A stretch of DNA of 64,000 bases from Ruminococcus sp. 210702-SL.1.03 (GCF_020559915.1 NZ_JAJCLZ010000004.1:1-64000); one strand, 5' to 3'; numbered from the stretch's first letter, positions 49,772-61,672 are shown. The notes: generated from the letters alone by a model not told the origin. Numbers and translations are program-made.

Positions 49772-49806
49772 TATAGCAAAAAGCGGAGTCCAAAAACTCC
49801 GCTTTG
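49772..49806 (-). terminator. Terminator of the htrA operon
   Basis: On the minus strand AAGCGGAGT pairs with ACTCCGCTT across a 6-nt loop, followed by TTTTTGC. Confidence 0.85.
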
Positions 49807-49809
49807 CTT

Positions 49810-51162
49810 TTATTCTTTACTCTTTTCTTTCTGCTCGATCATCGAGGTCTTGTCTGAATTGAGCTTGAATTCTATCTCGAAATACTCGCCGTCCTCTAGC
49901 TTCGCGCCCTCTTTCTGCGAGGGTCGGTAGACTTTGCAGGTCATGCTGTCGCCCGCTTTCAGACCGCTCATGATCCCCGTCACAACGTCCGTGTCGGTAA
50001 CAGCCTTGCCGTTCATCTCGGTGATTATGTCGCCGACTTTGAGTTCGGTCTTTGCAACGTTGCAGTCGTCGCTGATGTCCATGACGTAAATTCCCGCCTC
50101 GACGTTGTTCAGCTTCGCCGCCTCCGCGCTCACGATGTAGTACGAAATGCCGATGCGCGGCTTGTCGGGAATGTAGCCCTTCTCCATCAGCTCCTCTATT
50201 ATCGGCTTGGCGGAATTTACAGTAATTGCAAATCCGATGTTGTCGTAGCTTGTCGAAACAAGCTTAGAAGAAGTTATGCCGATGACCTGTCCCCACATAT
50301 TAAAGAGCGGGCCGCCCGAGTTGCCGGGGTTTATCGCCGCGTCGATCTGTATGCACTGCATCGGCGTGGCGCTGTTTTCCGCGTGTATCTGCCTGTTCAG
50401 ACCCGAAACGATGCCCTTTGTTACGGTGTTTTCGTAGCCCGCAGGCGCACCCACAGTGATAACTTCGTCGCCCAGCTCGCATTTGTCCGAGTCGGCAAAC
50501 TGCGCGGGCGTAAGCCCCTCAGCGCCGATCTTGAGCACCGCGATGTCCGTCGAGTCGTCCGAGCCGACTATCTTCGCGGCGTATTGCGTTTTGTCGTACA
50601 GCGAAACCGTTATCCCGTAGTCCGAATCGCTGATAACGTGAGCGTTTGTGACGATATAGCCGTCCTCAGAAATGATTATCCCGCTGCCTTGGCTGGTCGG
50701 CACAAGCGCGTTTTTGTTGTAGACCTGTATCTGCACCACGCTCGGCAGCACTGCCTTAGCCGCGCCCGCCGATGTGTACGAGCCGTCGGCATTGTAGTAT
50801 TTGTCGTCAAGCTCGGGCGTTTCGGCGATGGGCAGCGTGAAACTCATGTTTTCCTTGCCCTTGATTATGTTGCTGAACCACCCCTTGCCTCGCCCAAGCA
50901 TCACCGCGTATGTGCATATCGCGAGCATCAGCACTATGGCGCAGATCAGAAAGGGGAGTTTTCTCAGCCGTCCTTTGCCATTTACCGCAGCGTCTTTCCA
51001 AAAGCCGCTGTCGCCGGGGTCGGGAGGTATAAAGTTGATGTACGTTATCTTGTTGACATTGGCAGGCTCAGCGCTTTCCTCAGCGTTTTCAGCCGTTTCC
51101 GCAACCTCGCCGCTGATCTCCTCAGTCTGTTCAGTCTGTTCGATATGGTTTTCGTTCTCCAA
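49810..51162 (-). CDS. htrA: HtrA-type membrane serine protease with PDZ domain
   Basis: A 450-residue protein. The cytoplasmic N-terminus (about 1-68) is acidic, followed by one membrane helix (69-90). The trypsin-like domain has His175 (VTNAHVIS), Asp206 (STDIAVLKI) and Ser282 (NPGNSGGPLF). A PDZ domain follows (about 345-430; GIYVMDISDDCNVAKTELKV, GDIITEMNG). It degrades misfolded envelope proteins. It follows a histidine kinase gene by 19 nt, an arrangement seen with WalRK- and CssRS-like systems. Confidence 0.93.
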   Translation of the reverse strand: MENENHIEQTEQTEEISGEVAETAENAEESAEPANVNKITYINFIPPDPGDSGFWKDAAVNGKGRLRKLPFLICAIVLMLAICTYAVMLGRGKGWFSNIIKGKENMSFTLPIAETPELDDKYYNADGSYTSAGAAKAVLPSVVQIQVYNKNALVPTSQGSGIIISEDGYIVTNAHVISDSDYGITVSLYDKTQYAAKIVGSDDSTDIAVLKIGAEGLTPAQFADSDKCELGDEVITVGAPAGYENTVTKGIVSGLNRQIHAENSATPMQCIQIDAAINPGNSGGPLFNMWGQVIGITSSKLVSTSYDNIGFAITVNSAKPIIEELMEKGYIPDKPRIGISYYIVSAEAAKLNNVEAGIYVMDISDDCNVAKTELKVGDIITEMNGKAVTDTDVVTGIMSGLKAGDSMTCKVYRPSQKEGAKLEDGEYFEIEFKLNSDKTSMIEQKEKSKE

Positions 51163-51181
51163 AATTATCCCACCTTTCGGG

Positions 51182-52612
51182 TCAGCTTATGTCCTTGTTA
51201 GGCAGCGAGAACATGAATTCAGTGTATTCGCCCAGCACCGAGCGCACCTGTATCTTTCCGCCGTGCAGCTTGATTATCGAGCGCACGATGTTCAGACCCA
51301 GACCCACGCCCGTAGCGTCCATGCCGCGCGATTTGTCTGTTTTGTAAAATCTGTCAAATACCAGCGAAAGCTCTTCCTGTGAAAGCCCCTCGCCGCTGTT
51401 TCTGATGTATATAACGGTCAGATAGCCAACTTCCTCAAAATGGAAGCTAATATATCCACCCTTGTCAACAAATTTGATGGCATTTTCCAGCAGGTTGTAG
51501 ATAACTTGGTGTATAAGGTCGTTGTCCGCCCAAAGTCTGTAAATTTTGTCGGTGTCCAGCCCGCGTATCTCTATCTGCTTTTCTTCAAGCCGCTTTTCAA
51601 ACGTAACAAGTGTGTCGACTATAGGGTCGAGCACCGAGAACGATGTGAAATTGGGCTTCAGCTCGCCCGCTTCGATTTTCGCAAGGTTGAGCATCGAGCG
51701 CACCAAACGCGTCAGACGGTGTACCTCAGAGGAGATTATTTTCAGATAATGCTCCTGCTCCTCGGGCGGTATGGTCTTGTCCAGCATTCCGTCAACAAAT
51801 CCGCCGATAGATGTCATAGGCGTGCGCAGCTCGTGCGAAACGTTTGCGATGAAACTGTTACGCATCGTGTCATAGCTTTTCAGCGATGCCGCCATTTCGT
51901 TGAAAGCTGAAGCAAGGTCGTTGAACTCGCTCTCCGAATATTCGGGAAGCTGTATGTCAAAGTCGCCGCGGCCTATCTTCTTAGCCGCCGCCGCCATCTC
52001 TTTGATAGGCGCGACCATGCGTATAGTCGTGAAATAGATTATAACGGTCGAGATAACAAGCACGATAACGGCAGATATTATAAATATTTCCATTATATTG
52101 CTTGTGTACCCGTTCTTAGATGTCTGCGATTCAATAGCTACTACCAGATATTTCGGTCCATTGCCCGTAAAATGCTGACCGATAGTCATCACGTTTGTGG
52201 CGTATAGCCCATTCATATCCGTGTAAACGCAGGTGGGGTCCTGCCCGTACTGGCTGAGAAATCTCTTATCTGCTTTAAAATCCGCCAGACCGCTCGTTTT
52301 GCTGTCCAGCTCGGAGTGCAGTATTATTTCACCGCTGCTGTTGAAAAGCAGAATCTTGCTTTCTGAATTTTTAGCATATTCGTTTATACTGATCTGGATA
52401 CCTTTCGTCCATTCGTCGGGCGTGTTCTTCATCGTGCGTGCTATTCCTGCAGAGAGATTTTCCATATTTTTTTTCAAGGCTATCTCTTTTTCATTATTAA
52501 AGTACCGTGAAGAAATAAGCAGTAATACTGCGCCCAAGCATATGAAGCTTATCAGTATTACTGCTGTACAGATCAAAAAGTATTTAAAGAATATGCTCCG
52601 GCGATCAGTCAT
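51182..52612 (-). CDS. Sensor histidine kinase
   Basis: A 476-residue membrane kinase. Membrane helices are at residues 11-33 and 174-196, with an extracellular sensor loop of about 140 residues between. HAMP follows (197-250). The phospho-acceptor is His260 (ANVSHELRTPMTSIGGFV). The ATPase domain has the N box DNDLIHQVIYNLLENAIKF and the G boxes GEGLS and GVGLGLNIV. It overlaps the regulator gene by 8 nt. Its partner and the downstream htrA suggest control of envelope stress. Confidence 0.94.
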   Translation of the reverse strand: MTDRRSIFFKYFLICTAVILISFICLGAVLLLISSRYFNNEKEIALKKNMENLSAGIARTMKNTPDEWTKGIQISINEYAKNSESKILLFNSSGEIILHSELDSKTSGLADFKADKRFLSQYGQDPTCVYTDMNGLYATNVMTIGQHFTGNGPKYLVVAIESQTSKNGYTSNIMEIFIISAVIVLVISTVIIYFTTIRMVAPIKEMAAAAKKIGRGDFDIQLPEYSESEFNDLASAFNEMAASLKSYDTMRNSFIANVSHELRTPMTSIGGFVDGMLDKTIPPEEQEHYLKIISSEVHRLTRLVRSMLNLAKIEAGELKPNFTSFSVLDPIVDTLVTFEKRLEEKQIEIRGLDTDKIYRLWADNDLIHQVIYNLLENAIKFVDKGGYISFHFEEVGYLTVIYIRNSGEGLSQEELSLVFDRFYKTDKSRGMDATGVGLGLNIVRSIIKLHGGKIQVRSVLGEYTEFMFSLPNKDIS

Positions 52613-53306
52613 TATTCTCGTTTACTTCAAATTTGTATCCAACGCCCCAAACGGTCTTGAGCGACCACTGATCGGATACGCCTTCGAGTTTTTCACGAAG
52701 TCTTTTTACATGAACGTCGATGGTTCTGGAATCTCCGTAATATTCAAAGCCCCATACTTCGTCAAGAAGCTGATCTCTGGTATATACGCGGTTCGGGTTG
52801 GAAGCGAGGTGGAAGAGCAGCTCCAGCTCCTTAGGCGGTGTGTCGAGCACTACGCCGTTTACTTTCAGCTCGTATCTCGTCATGTTTACCGAAAGCTTGT
52901 CGTACTTTACTTCCTTGACCTCAGCCTCGCTTGCAGACTGACCTACGCGGCGGTAAACAGCCTTTATTCTTGCGATGACTTCCTTAGTGTCGAAAGGCTT
53001 TACAACGTAGTCGTCGGCGCCAAGCTCCAGACCCAGTACTTTATCAAAGGTCTCCTGCTTAGCGGTTATCATGATTATCGGAACATTTGACTTTTTGCGG
53101 ATCTCGCGGCATACCTGCCAGCCGTCGATACCGGGCAGCATGATGTCGAGAAGTATGATGTCGGGCTTCAGCGCGTTGAATTTTACAACAGCCTCTTCGC
53201 CATCGTGCGCAAGTATTACGCCGTAGCCTTCTTTTTCGAGATAAAGACGAAGCAGTTCGCATATATTTTTGTCATCGTCTACTACAAGTACTCTGCCTAA
53301 TGACAT
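52605..53306 (-). CDS. OmpR-family response regulator
   Basis: A 233-residue regulator. The start at 53306 (MSLGRVLVVDDDKNI) has GGAGGGAAT upstream; the longer frame to 53369 has none. The receiver domain has the acidic pocket VVDDD, phospho-acceptor Asp54 (IILLDIMLPG) and the KPF-type switch lysine (YVVKPF). The winged-helix domain ends with TIDVHVKRLREKLEG and TVWGVGYKF. It forms a pair with the kinase encoded next. Confidence 0.95.
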   Translation of the reverse strand: MSLGRVLVVDDDKNICELLRLYLEKEGYGVILAHDGEEAVVKFNALKPDIILLDIMLPGIDGWQVCREIRKKSNVPIIMITAKQETFDKVLGLELGADDYVVKPFDTKEVIARIKAVYRRVGQSASEAEVKEVKYDKLSVNMTRYELKVNGVVLDTPPKELELLFHLASNPNRVYTRDQLLDEVWGFEYYGDSRTIDVHVKRLREKLEGVSDQWSLKTVWGVGYKFEVNENND

Positions 53307-53725
53307 AAAATTCCCTCCTAGAATACAGCGGCATTTGACTAATGATATAGTATATTTTTCATCAGTCATGCCAATTTTGAATATTTCCTATAATAAATTC
53401 TAATTGATAATTTCATTATAACAAATTCACAAACAGCTTTGGTGAACATAAATAAAACTAATTATTAACTAAATGTAAAAGTTGCTATAAAATCGTAAAC
53501 AAAAAATATTTGTGTTTATAATTATTTCATTTAGCAGTTAGCGCACGCTTACTTTGTTAACATTTGCGTCAGATAGTGCTATTTTGTTAAAAGTATTCTG
53601 ATGGAACTAATTACAATACAAACCAAATAATTATGATGATGCTTGTTGAAAGTGGCAAACTGCTTAATAATATAGGCTTAAAATTGTGCAAGTATACAAA
53701 AATAAAAAAATATTGCAAATACCCC
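53307..53725. other. Divergent intergenic region between the two-component operon and groES
   Basis: Very AT-rich and gene-free. On the minus strand two TATAAT hexamers (about 53390-53425) could serve the regulator gene, but I find no well-spaced -35 box. Nothing else is recognisable before the groE promoter. Confidence 0.5.
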
Positions 53726-53784
53726 TTGCATTTTTCTGAAAAGGTGCTAAAATATAATTAGCACTCAAAGAGATTGAGTGCTAA
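53726..53784 (+). promoter_or_regulatory. groE promoter with CIRCE operator
   Basis: TTGCAT (53726-53731), 16 bp, TAAAAT (53748-53753), then the CIRCE element TTAGCACTC (53758-53766), 9 nt, GAGTGCTAA (53776-53784). The arms are perfect. This is the binding site of the heat-shock repressor HrcA, so the groE genes are HrcA-controlled. The hrcA gene is not in the window. Confidence 0.95.
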
Positions 53785-54162
<378 letters not shown>

Positions 54163-54201
54163 GCTATTTATAATAGTATATAGAGATAATATTGGAGGTA
54201 A

Positions 54202-55845
<1,644 letters not shown>

Positions 55846-55873
55846 TTCCTCAAACATCAAACCGATAAATAAT

Positions 55874-55909
55874 AAGAACGCTGTGAGCATATCGCAGCGT
55901 TCTTTTTTT
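55874..55909 (+). terminator. Terminator of the groE operon
   Basis: AAGAACGCTG (55874-55883), loop, CAGCGTTCTT (55895-55904), T-run. Confidence 0.9.
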
Positions 55910-55929
55910 ATTCGCACTTTTTCATACAT

Positions 55930-55968
55930 ATAAAAAATCCGCCGACCGACTTTTGCCGATCAGCGGAT
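55930..55968 (-). terminator. Terminator of the lipoprotein gene at 55988
   Basis: On the minus strand ATCCGC pairs with GCGGAT with further GC pairs inside, followed by TTTTTTA. Confidence 0.8.
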
Positions 55969-55987
55969 AAATCATATTCAGTTTAAA

Positions 55988-56938
55988 TTACTGAGCGGGA
56001 GTAAAAGCGTCAACTTCGGGGAAAGTCTTAACTTCGCCAAGACCCTCGATGGTGAAGGTTACTTCCAGCGACTCTGCAAAGTTGATAGCGGTGAGCGGAT
56101 CAAATGCAGGATCTTCTGCGGTAGAACCGTAGGAGTTGTATATCTCGATTCTGTAGCAGTTGTTGTTGTCCTCGATGTTGCCGTATCTGATCTTGCTTGC
56201 GTCGAATTCAACTTCCTTGCCGTCGCACTTGATAGAGGTTACTTCTACTTTGAGGTTCTCAATATCGTAGTCACCAATGGTGCTGTTATCGTAGTGGTTG
56301 TCGCCCTCTTTGAGCTTGTTCTTTTCGTTAGCAGAAACTTCCCACTCGCCGGTCTCCTTGTTTTTGCCGGAAACCTTGTTGCCGTCGCAGATACCGATAA
56401 TATCTACGCAGAATACTACTGTACCGGTAGCAGGGGAGTCAGTTCCAAGAGTAGCGTCCATGTTGGGGTTGGTGTAACCGTTGTTGCCGCCTATAGAATC
56501 TTTGGTAATAGCAACAGTGTACTCGCCGTCGCCTACGATGTCAGCGTCAACGCCGTAGCCGTAAGATCCGGGATCAGTCTCGTCAAAGTCAGACTCGTTA
56601 TGTACGTTGCCCTGACCCTTCCAGTTGCCCCAGAACCAGTTGGTATCTGCGAACATAAGGAAAGCGTCGTAGCCCTGATATTCATACTGAGGAGTGTAGG
56701 TGCTTGCAGGCTCTGCAGCAGCGCTCTCATCAGCAGCAGCGCTCTCATCAGTAGCAGCGCTTTCATCGGTAGCGCTCTCATCAGCGGTGCTCTCGTCAGC
56801 CGCAGCAGCAGACTCAGCAACCTTGATCTCGGTCTTAGAATCGTCCTTGCTGTCGTTAGAATCTCCGCAGGAAGCCATCATGCCGCAAGCTAAAGACATA
56901 GCGAGAATAGCGGCAGTAATCTTTTTGATTTTTTCCAT
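55988..56938 (-). CDS. Secreted lipoprotein of unknown function
   Basis: A 316-residue lipoprotein; the start at 56938 has GGAGGAAC upstream. The lipobox is MMASCG. A linker with repeats of (T/A)DESA follows (about residues 40-80). The ~230-residue C-terminal part is rich in aromatic residues and Asp/Gly/Asn (FADTNWFWGNWKGQG, DADIVGDGEYTVAITKDSIG) and is predicted all-beta. It could be a carbohydrate-binding-module-like or calcium-binding beta-sandwich domain, but I cannot assign a family. It is a single-gene unit. Confidence 0.7.
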   Translation of the reverse strand: MEKIKKITAAILAMSLACGMMASCGDSNDSKDDSKTEIKVAESAAAADESTADESATDESAATDESAAADESAAAEPASTYTPQYEYQGYDAFLMFADTNWFWGNWKGQGNVHNESDFDETDPGSYGYGVDADIVGDGEYTVAITKDSIGGNNGYTNPNMDATLGTDSPATGTVVFCVDIIGICDGNKVSGKNKETGEWEVSANEKNKLKEGDNHYDNSTIGDYDIENLKVEVTSIKCDGKEVEFDASKIRYGNIEDNNNCYRIEIYNSYGSTAEDPAFDPLTAINFAESLEVTFTIEGLGEVKTFPEVDAFTPAQ

Positions 56939-56941
56939 TTT

Positions 56942-57291
56942 AGTTCCTCCAATAAAAAAATTAATCATAGTGATCTGTGATCGGTCGGCAGGTGCTTTTT
57001 CAGCGCACCGAAAAGTTTTAGGAAACGTTTTCATGCTTGTTATCACTGAATATACACATATCCGATAATACTATAATACTAAATTTTCGTGATTTTTTCA
57101 ATATACATTTCGCACGAATTACCATCTTGTTTTTTGGCGTTTTTACACAAATAGATCGTGCCGCGCGGGGATATGTTTGTGCATGGGTTTTTCTTGATAT
57201 TAAAATATGAAACTTTATTTGAAAACGCCGGTTTCATACATCTATTATTTGAATGTATAATGCTTTTTTAGCCGACGCCGACTTTTGTACA
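56942..57291. other. Intergenic region upstream of the lipoprotein gene
   Basis: AT-rich, with no gene. It includes the upstream region of the lipoprotein gene (minus strand) and the 3' flank of the long permease gene. No clear promoter with both boxes was identified. Confidence 0.4.
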
Positions 57292-57335
57292 GTAAAAAAG
57301 CTTCCGAAATAGTACGAAAACTGTTTCAGAAGCTT
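57292..57335 (-). terminator. Terminator of the adaptor-permease pair
   Basis: On the minus strand AAGCTTCtGAAA pairs with TTTCgGAAGCTT and is followed by TTTTTT. Confidence 0.8.
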
Positions 57336-57355
57336 TGTAAATTTTTTGTTAAGGC

Positions 57356-60300
57356 TTAATCTTCGCCGAGTTTCAGCGCCTTTGAAATGTTTATCTTCTG
57401 TATCAGCCTGCCCAGTACGGCGAGCGAGATCAGCAGCATTACGAGTATTATCGCGTAAACTTTCAGGTAGTCGCTGCGCTGCGGTATCACCACAAATCCC
57501 GGTACCTGCTCCTCGCGGCTGTACAGATACTGGAACAGCGGCACGAATAGGTCGCTCGCGATACCGCCTATGAATATCGCTGCAAATATCGCCGCGCCCG
57601 AAACAAGCAGCTGCTCGTACATTATCATCGCGATTATCTCGCGGTACTTCATGCCCATCGCGCGCATTATTCCGAATTGCAGCGTGCGGCTCTTTATCGA
57701 GAGTATCCAGTACATCAGGAAGCCGATTATGCACATTATCATGATGATCAGAAAGCCCAGCGTCAGTGCGCCGTTCATGCCCTGCAGCATCGGATCGTTT
57801 TTTTCGGTGATTATCTCCTGACTTGCCACGCGCAGCAGGGTAGGCTCTATGTCAGATTTTTCGATTGACTTGTAGAGGTCTTCCGTCAGCGCGCCGTTCT
57901 CCATGTTTATCCATACTTGATACGGCTCGATGTTCGTCATTACGTTGACGTAATCGAGGTTCATTACTGCGAAATTCATGTATGTGCCGTCTTTTGCAAC
58001 GTCATACGGATTCATCGAGGGCCAGTATTCTACGAACGCCAGCACCGTGGCTTCAAAGCTGTCGTTAGCGCCCCAGCTAACGTTTACCGTGTCGCCCTGC
58101 TTCAAGCCGTATGTGTCGCGGAATGCGGTCGAGAGTATTATGCCCTGCTGATATTCGCTCAGCGCTTCGAGGTAGTTGTTTATCTGAACGGGAAGCAGCC
58201 TGTCGGCAAACCAGCATACCTTAGAAAATTCTCCCGGCGACACCGCCATCAGATTAACGTTTGACGTTGTGTTTGAAGAGCTTTTAGCGTCCGCTTCGTT
58301 CGCCGCTATCTCGTAGTCTGTCTTGTAGTCGTCCTCAAAACCGCGCTTGCCCGTGTTTTTCTGCACGGCGGGAACTCTCATCCTGTCGCTCTGTACAGTA
58401 ATGCCCTCTTTCACGAAAACTCTCGCTACGTTCTTTACGCCCGCAAGTTTTTCGTACCGCTCTATCGGCGGTTCGGTGTACTGTATAACGCTCTCGCTGT
58501 CGTCGCTCTCGTCAGAGCTGTCGGCGGCAGTGTCCTGTGTCGAGCCGCTCTTCTGCGAATTGAATTTCGCCAGCGCTTCGTCGGCCTTCTGCGCCGCGTC
58601 AGAGGCTCTGTTTTCGCCCGATGTGTTCTCCCACTGCTCCTGCATTACCACGTCAGCGCCTATCGCATATGAAACTCTTTCCTCAGCGTTGCGGTTGAGA
58701 GCGCGTGCCGTGTTGGCAAAGTACAGTCCCAGTGAAACGGTGAGTATCAGGAATATCATGAGAAATCTTTCTTTGCCTGAAGCTGTTCTGCCTATGTTGT
58801 TGAACGAAACATACGCCGCAGGCGAAAGCACGCGGCTGAATATCTTAGAGATAAGTCTGATTATCAGCGGGTGTATCCTTATTATAAATAACCCGCAGCC
58901 GAGTATGAACGCCGTAGAAGCTACGAACATCATCGGGTTTATAGCCTGCGCTTCTCCGCCGCCCTCGGCCATAACGTCTGCCTGCTGCTTGTTGTAGTAG
59001 ATGAGCCACGCTGCCGAGCCGCCTATCAGTATGAAGTCCAGGCATAGCTTTTCCCATAACGGCAGCTTGCGCTTTTTCGCTTTCGACTGCTTGTGCTCTA
59101 CTATCGTGGTCTTTGTGGCGGGGATTATCGGCGCCATGGTGGTTATGAAGAATACTACTACCGCTGCCAGCGCGTAGATGAATGCGTCGAGCGCCAGCTT
59201 TACGGGCAGCGATTTTCTGTTTACAAATTCGAGGAAGCCGTTTGAAGCGCCGAGTATCTTGCAAAGTCCAAGTCCCGCAAAAGGCGCGGCAACAGCCGTC
59301 ACAGCGCCCAGCAGCAACGATTCCAGCGCGTATATGAATATTATCTGCCCTCTGCTCGCGCCGCGGCTCTTGAATACCGCTATCTCGTTGCGCTCCTGCT
59401 CGATATTTAGCTGCGATACCATAAAGAGGTATACCAGTATCATCAGAATTACTGGTATCTGCAAAAGCCAAAGCGTGTTCCTAAGCTGCGAAGCGCGGCT
59501 CGCATAATCGGTGAATATGCTTTTCGCAGGCAGCGAGAGCGTAATGTCGTTTTCGTCAAATATGCGCTCCTGCTCGCTGATTCGCTCGCTTATTCCGCCC
59601 AGCCCGTTCATATCCATATTCGGGTAGTCCATAGCGTAGCGAACAGCCATCTCAGAAACGTTCACAGCGCCCGTGTCGAGTATCTCGCCGTACATGGTAT
59701 CGTAGTCGGTGAACATGTTTGAAACGTATCCGCTTAAGCCCTCGGCCCAGTATGCCTCGCAGCCGTCCTTTACGTCGAATATGCCGACTATCTCTATCTT
59801 TATGGTCTTGTCCGCGCCGAAAACGTTGCCTATCTCATAAACGGTGTTCATGGCAAGCTCTGAAACTTTCAGCGCTTTTTCAGTAGCCACACATTCGTAA
59901 ACGCCGTCGCTGCGCTTGCCCGGCTCGTACATCCTGCCCGATTTTATCTCTATCTTGTCGTCAAAGTTGCTCATTGCCGAAAGCGAGAGGCGGGAAGCCG
60001 ATTTGCCCTCTGAAACGTCTATCGAGGTAACGTACAGATATGTGTCTGAAATAAATGTCTTGTCGTATTTCGCAGGACAGCCCATCTCGTCGTAGCCGTT
60101 CTGCACTATATTCTGAACTTTCTCTATCTCCTGCCGCTGTTTTTCAGCGGGTATGTCTAGCGTTACGTCGTGCTCGGCGCTGAATTCGCCGGGGTAAACG
60201 TTGTTTTCCGTCTGGTAGCTCTCCATGTCCTTTACCAGCATACGCTGGAGCGAGGCGTTCATGTATATAGGTATGGTGCTCGTCATAGCCGCAGCCATTA

Positions 60301-60370
60301 TGAAGCCGATGAGCAGACACAGCACCATCCACTTTGTGTTGCGCATCTTGCGCAGTAGCAGTGTAAGCAT
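57356..60370 (-). CDS. Large ABC exporter permease with two FtsX domains
   Basis: A 1004-residue membrane protein. An N-terminal helix (MVLCLLIGFIMAAAMTSTIP) is followed by an outer domain and a first FtsX group of three helices (about 300-430; NEIAVFKSRGASRGQIIFIY). A central hydrophobic part with a second outer domain follows. The second FtsX group is at about 865-1000 (QFGIMRAMGMKYREIIAMIM). The architecture is of the large clostridial permeases that export lipids or peptides or act in antibiotic stress. Its gene follows an adaptor gene by 28 nt. No ATPase gene is next to it. Confidence 0.9.
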   Translation of the reverse strand: MLTLLLRKMRNTKWMVLCLLIGFIMAAAMTSTIPIYMNASLQRMLVKDMESYQTENNVYPGEFSAEHDVTLDIPAEKQRQEIEKVQNIVQNGYDEMGCPAKYDKTFISDTYLYVTSIDVSEGKSASRLSLSAMSNFDDKIEIKSGRMYEPGKRSDGVYECVATEKALKVSELAMNTVYEIGNVFGADKTIKIEIVGIFDVKDGCEAYWAEGLSGYVSNMFTDYDTMYGEILDTGAVNVSEMAVRYAMDYPNMDMNGLGGISERISEQERIFDENDITLSLPAKSIFTDYASRASQLRNTLWLLQIPVILMILVYLFMVSQLNIEQERNEIAVFKSRGASRGQIIFIYALESLLLGAVTAVAAPFAGLGLCKILGASNGFLEFVNRKSLPVKLALDAFIYALAAVVVFFITTMAPIIPATKTTIVEHKQSKAKKRKLPLWEKLCLDFILIGGSAAWLIYYNKQQADVMAEGGGEAQAINPMMFVASTAFILGCGLFIIRIHPLIIRLISKIFSRVLSPAAYVSFNNIGRTASGKERFLMIFLILTVSLGLYFANTARALNRNAEERVSYAIGADVVMQEQWENTSGENRASDAAQKADEALAKFNSQKSGSTQDTAADSSDESDDSESVIQYTEPPIERYEKLAGVKNVARVFVKEGITVQSDRMRVPAVQKNTGKRGFEDDYKTDYEIAANEADAKSSSNTTSNVNLMAVSPGEFSKVCWFADRLLPVQINNYLEALSEYQQGIILSTAFRDTYGLKQGDTVNVSWGANDSFEATVLAFVEYWPSMNPYDVAKDGTYMNFAVMNLDYVNVMTNIEPYQVWINMENGALTEDLYKSIEKSDIEPTLLRVASQEIITEKNDPMLQGMNGALTLGFLIIMIMCIIGFLMYWILSIKSRTLQFGIMRAMGMKYREIIAMIMYEQLLVSGAAIFAAIFIGGIASDLFVPLFQYLYSREEQVPGFVVIPQRSDYLKVYAIILVMLLISLAVLGRLIQKINISKALKLGED

Positions 60371-60398
60371 TTTACTATGTTCTCCTTATCTCAATGGC

Positions 60399-61463
60399 TC
60401 AGCGTATCACAAGCTCGTCGCCCTCGTTTATACCAGAGGTTATCTCCGACTGCGAGCCTGTCTGCAAGCCTATCTCGACGGGCACGGCTGCCTTCTCGCC
60501 GTCTTTCAGTACATAAACTACCTTCTCGCCGTCTACTGTTTTGATAAGGTTGTTCGATACGCAAATAGCGTTCTCGGCCGTGTCGAGCACCAGTATAGTG
60601 TCTGCAAGCTGACCTACAGCGTCTGAAGGCAGGTCTTCGGTAAAGCGGATGTATACCATCTCGGCTTCGTAATCTATCCCGCCTTGTTCGAGCTTATCGT
60701 GGCTCTCGTTCTGCTTTTCCATGTAGTCTGCCAGTTCGTCGGGGTTCATGAAAACTTCGCCCTCGTAGTAATCTTCGTCAAGGCGTATCTGCACTTTTCT
60801 GCCGATGGTGAATTCAGTGCAGTCGTTCGGCTTTATGGCTATGTAAAGATTTTTCGTCTGCATTATCGTCGCGATGGTCTGTCCGGGGTTCGTGTAGTCG
60901 CCCACGCGCACGTCCGCCAGCGCGGATACCGTGCCGCTCGCTGGCGCTGTAAGCACCGCGCCATCCCGCTGATCGTAAAGCTTTTGCAGCTCTATGTCCA
61001 GTTTTTCTACGTCTACATACGCTCTGTCGTACTCCGACTGCGTAGCGCCGTTGTCGTAAAGCACCTCGGTGTACAGAAAAGCGCGCTTGCGGTCAAGCTC
61101 TTTCATAGCTATCTGGTACTCTATGTCCTTAGTGTCTATCTCGCAGATCTTGTCGCCCTTTTTCACCTTGTCGCCCGCGTGAACGTAGAATTTGCTGATA
61201 GTTCCGCCCTGCGTTTCGTATGAAAGGTTGTACTGCTTCTCGCTGTTTACCGTGCCGCTGTTTACTATCTTTTTCTCCAGCGTCTTGCGTTTCGCGGTAA
61301 CGGTGGTGTAGGTCACTTCGCTCGCTTTTACGGTAGGCGCGGCGAGTACTTCTTCCTCGTCGGGCAGCAGATAGCAGCCGCTCATAGCCGTTGCCGTCAC
61401 AGCGCAGCAGATCAGCGCCGCCGCCGCTCTCTTGGTTCGTCTGTTAAAATTTATATCTTTCAT
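60399..61463 (-). CDS. Membrane-fusion adaptor protein (HlyD-like)
   Basis: A 354-residue adaptor; the ATG at 61463 has AGGAGT upstream. The N-terminus looks like a lipoprotein signal (LICCAVTATAMSGCYLLP, lipobox Cys). A lipoyl-type half (SKFYVHAGDKVKKGDKICEI), a short helical hairpin (DRAYVDVEKLDIELQKLYDQ) and the second half ALTAPASGTVSALADVRVGD-like follow. Export role with the downstream permease. Confidence 0.88.
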   Translation of the reverse strand: MKDINFNRRTKRAAAALICCAVTATAMSGCYLLPDEEEVLAAPTVKASEVTYTTVTAKRKTLEKKIVNSGTVNSEKQYNLSYETQGGTISKFYVHAGDKVKKGDKICEIDTKDIEYQIAMKELDRKRAFLYTEVLYDNGATQSEYDRAYVDVEKLDIELQKLYDQRDGAVLTAPASGTVSALADVRVGDYTNPGQTIATIMQTKNLYIAIKPNDCTEFTIGRKVQIRLDEDYYEGEVFMNPDELADYMEKQNESHDKLEQGGIDYEAEMVYIRFTEDLPSDAVGQLADTILVLDTAENAICVSNNLIKTVDGEKVVYVLKDGEKAAVPVEIGLQTGSQSEITSGINEGDELVIR

Positions 61464-61631
61464 GTCATACTCCTGTTTTAAAAACATACTTGTACCTTAA
61501 TTATATCAAATTCCACGAAAAATTTCTATGTATTATTCTACAAAATTTAAAGCGCATTTCTGTACCATTTCACTATTTCAAAAATTTCTGCACCGATATA
61601 TCAATTATAGTGTGTAGTAATTGCGAAAATT

Positions 61632-61672
61632 TTGTAAACGTGCTTGCAAATCACGGCGATGTGTGGTATAAT
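61632..61672 (+). promoter_or_regulatory. Promoter and partial LacI-type site upstream of rlmA-GH113
   Basis: TTGTAAACGTGC (61632-61643) matches the left part of the LacI-type operator and touches TTGCAA (61644-61649), which is 17 bp from TATAAT (61667-61672). The right half of the operator is degenerate. Confidence 0.45.

Noticed and set aside
48643..49779. A 378-codon open frame on the minus strand opposite the second sugar-binding protein
   Set aside because: Shadow frame. The plus-strand gene is well supported and the minus product shows no family.
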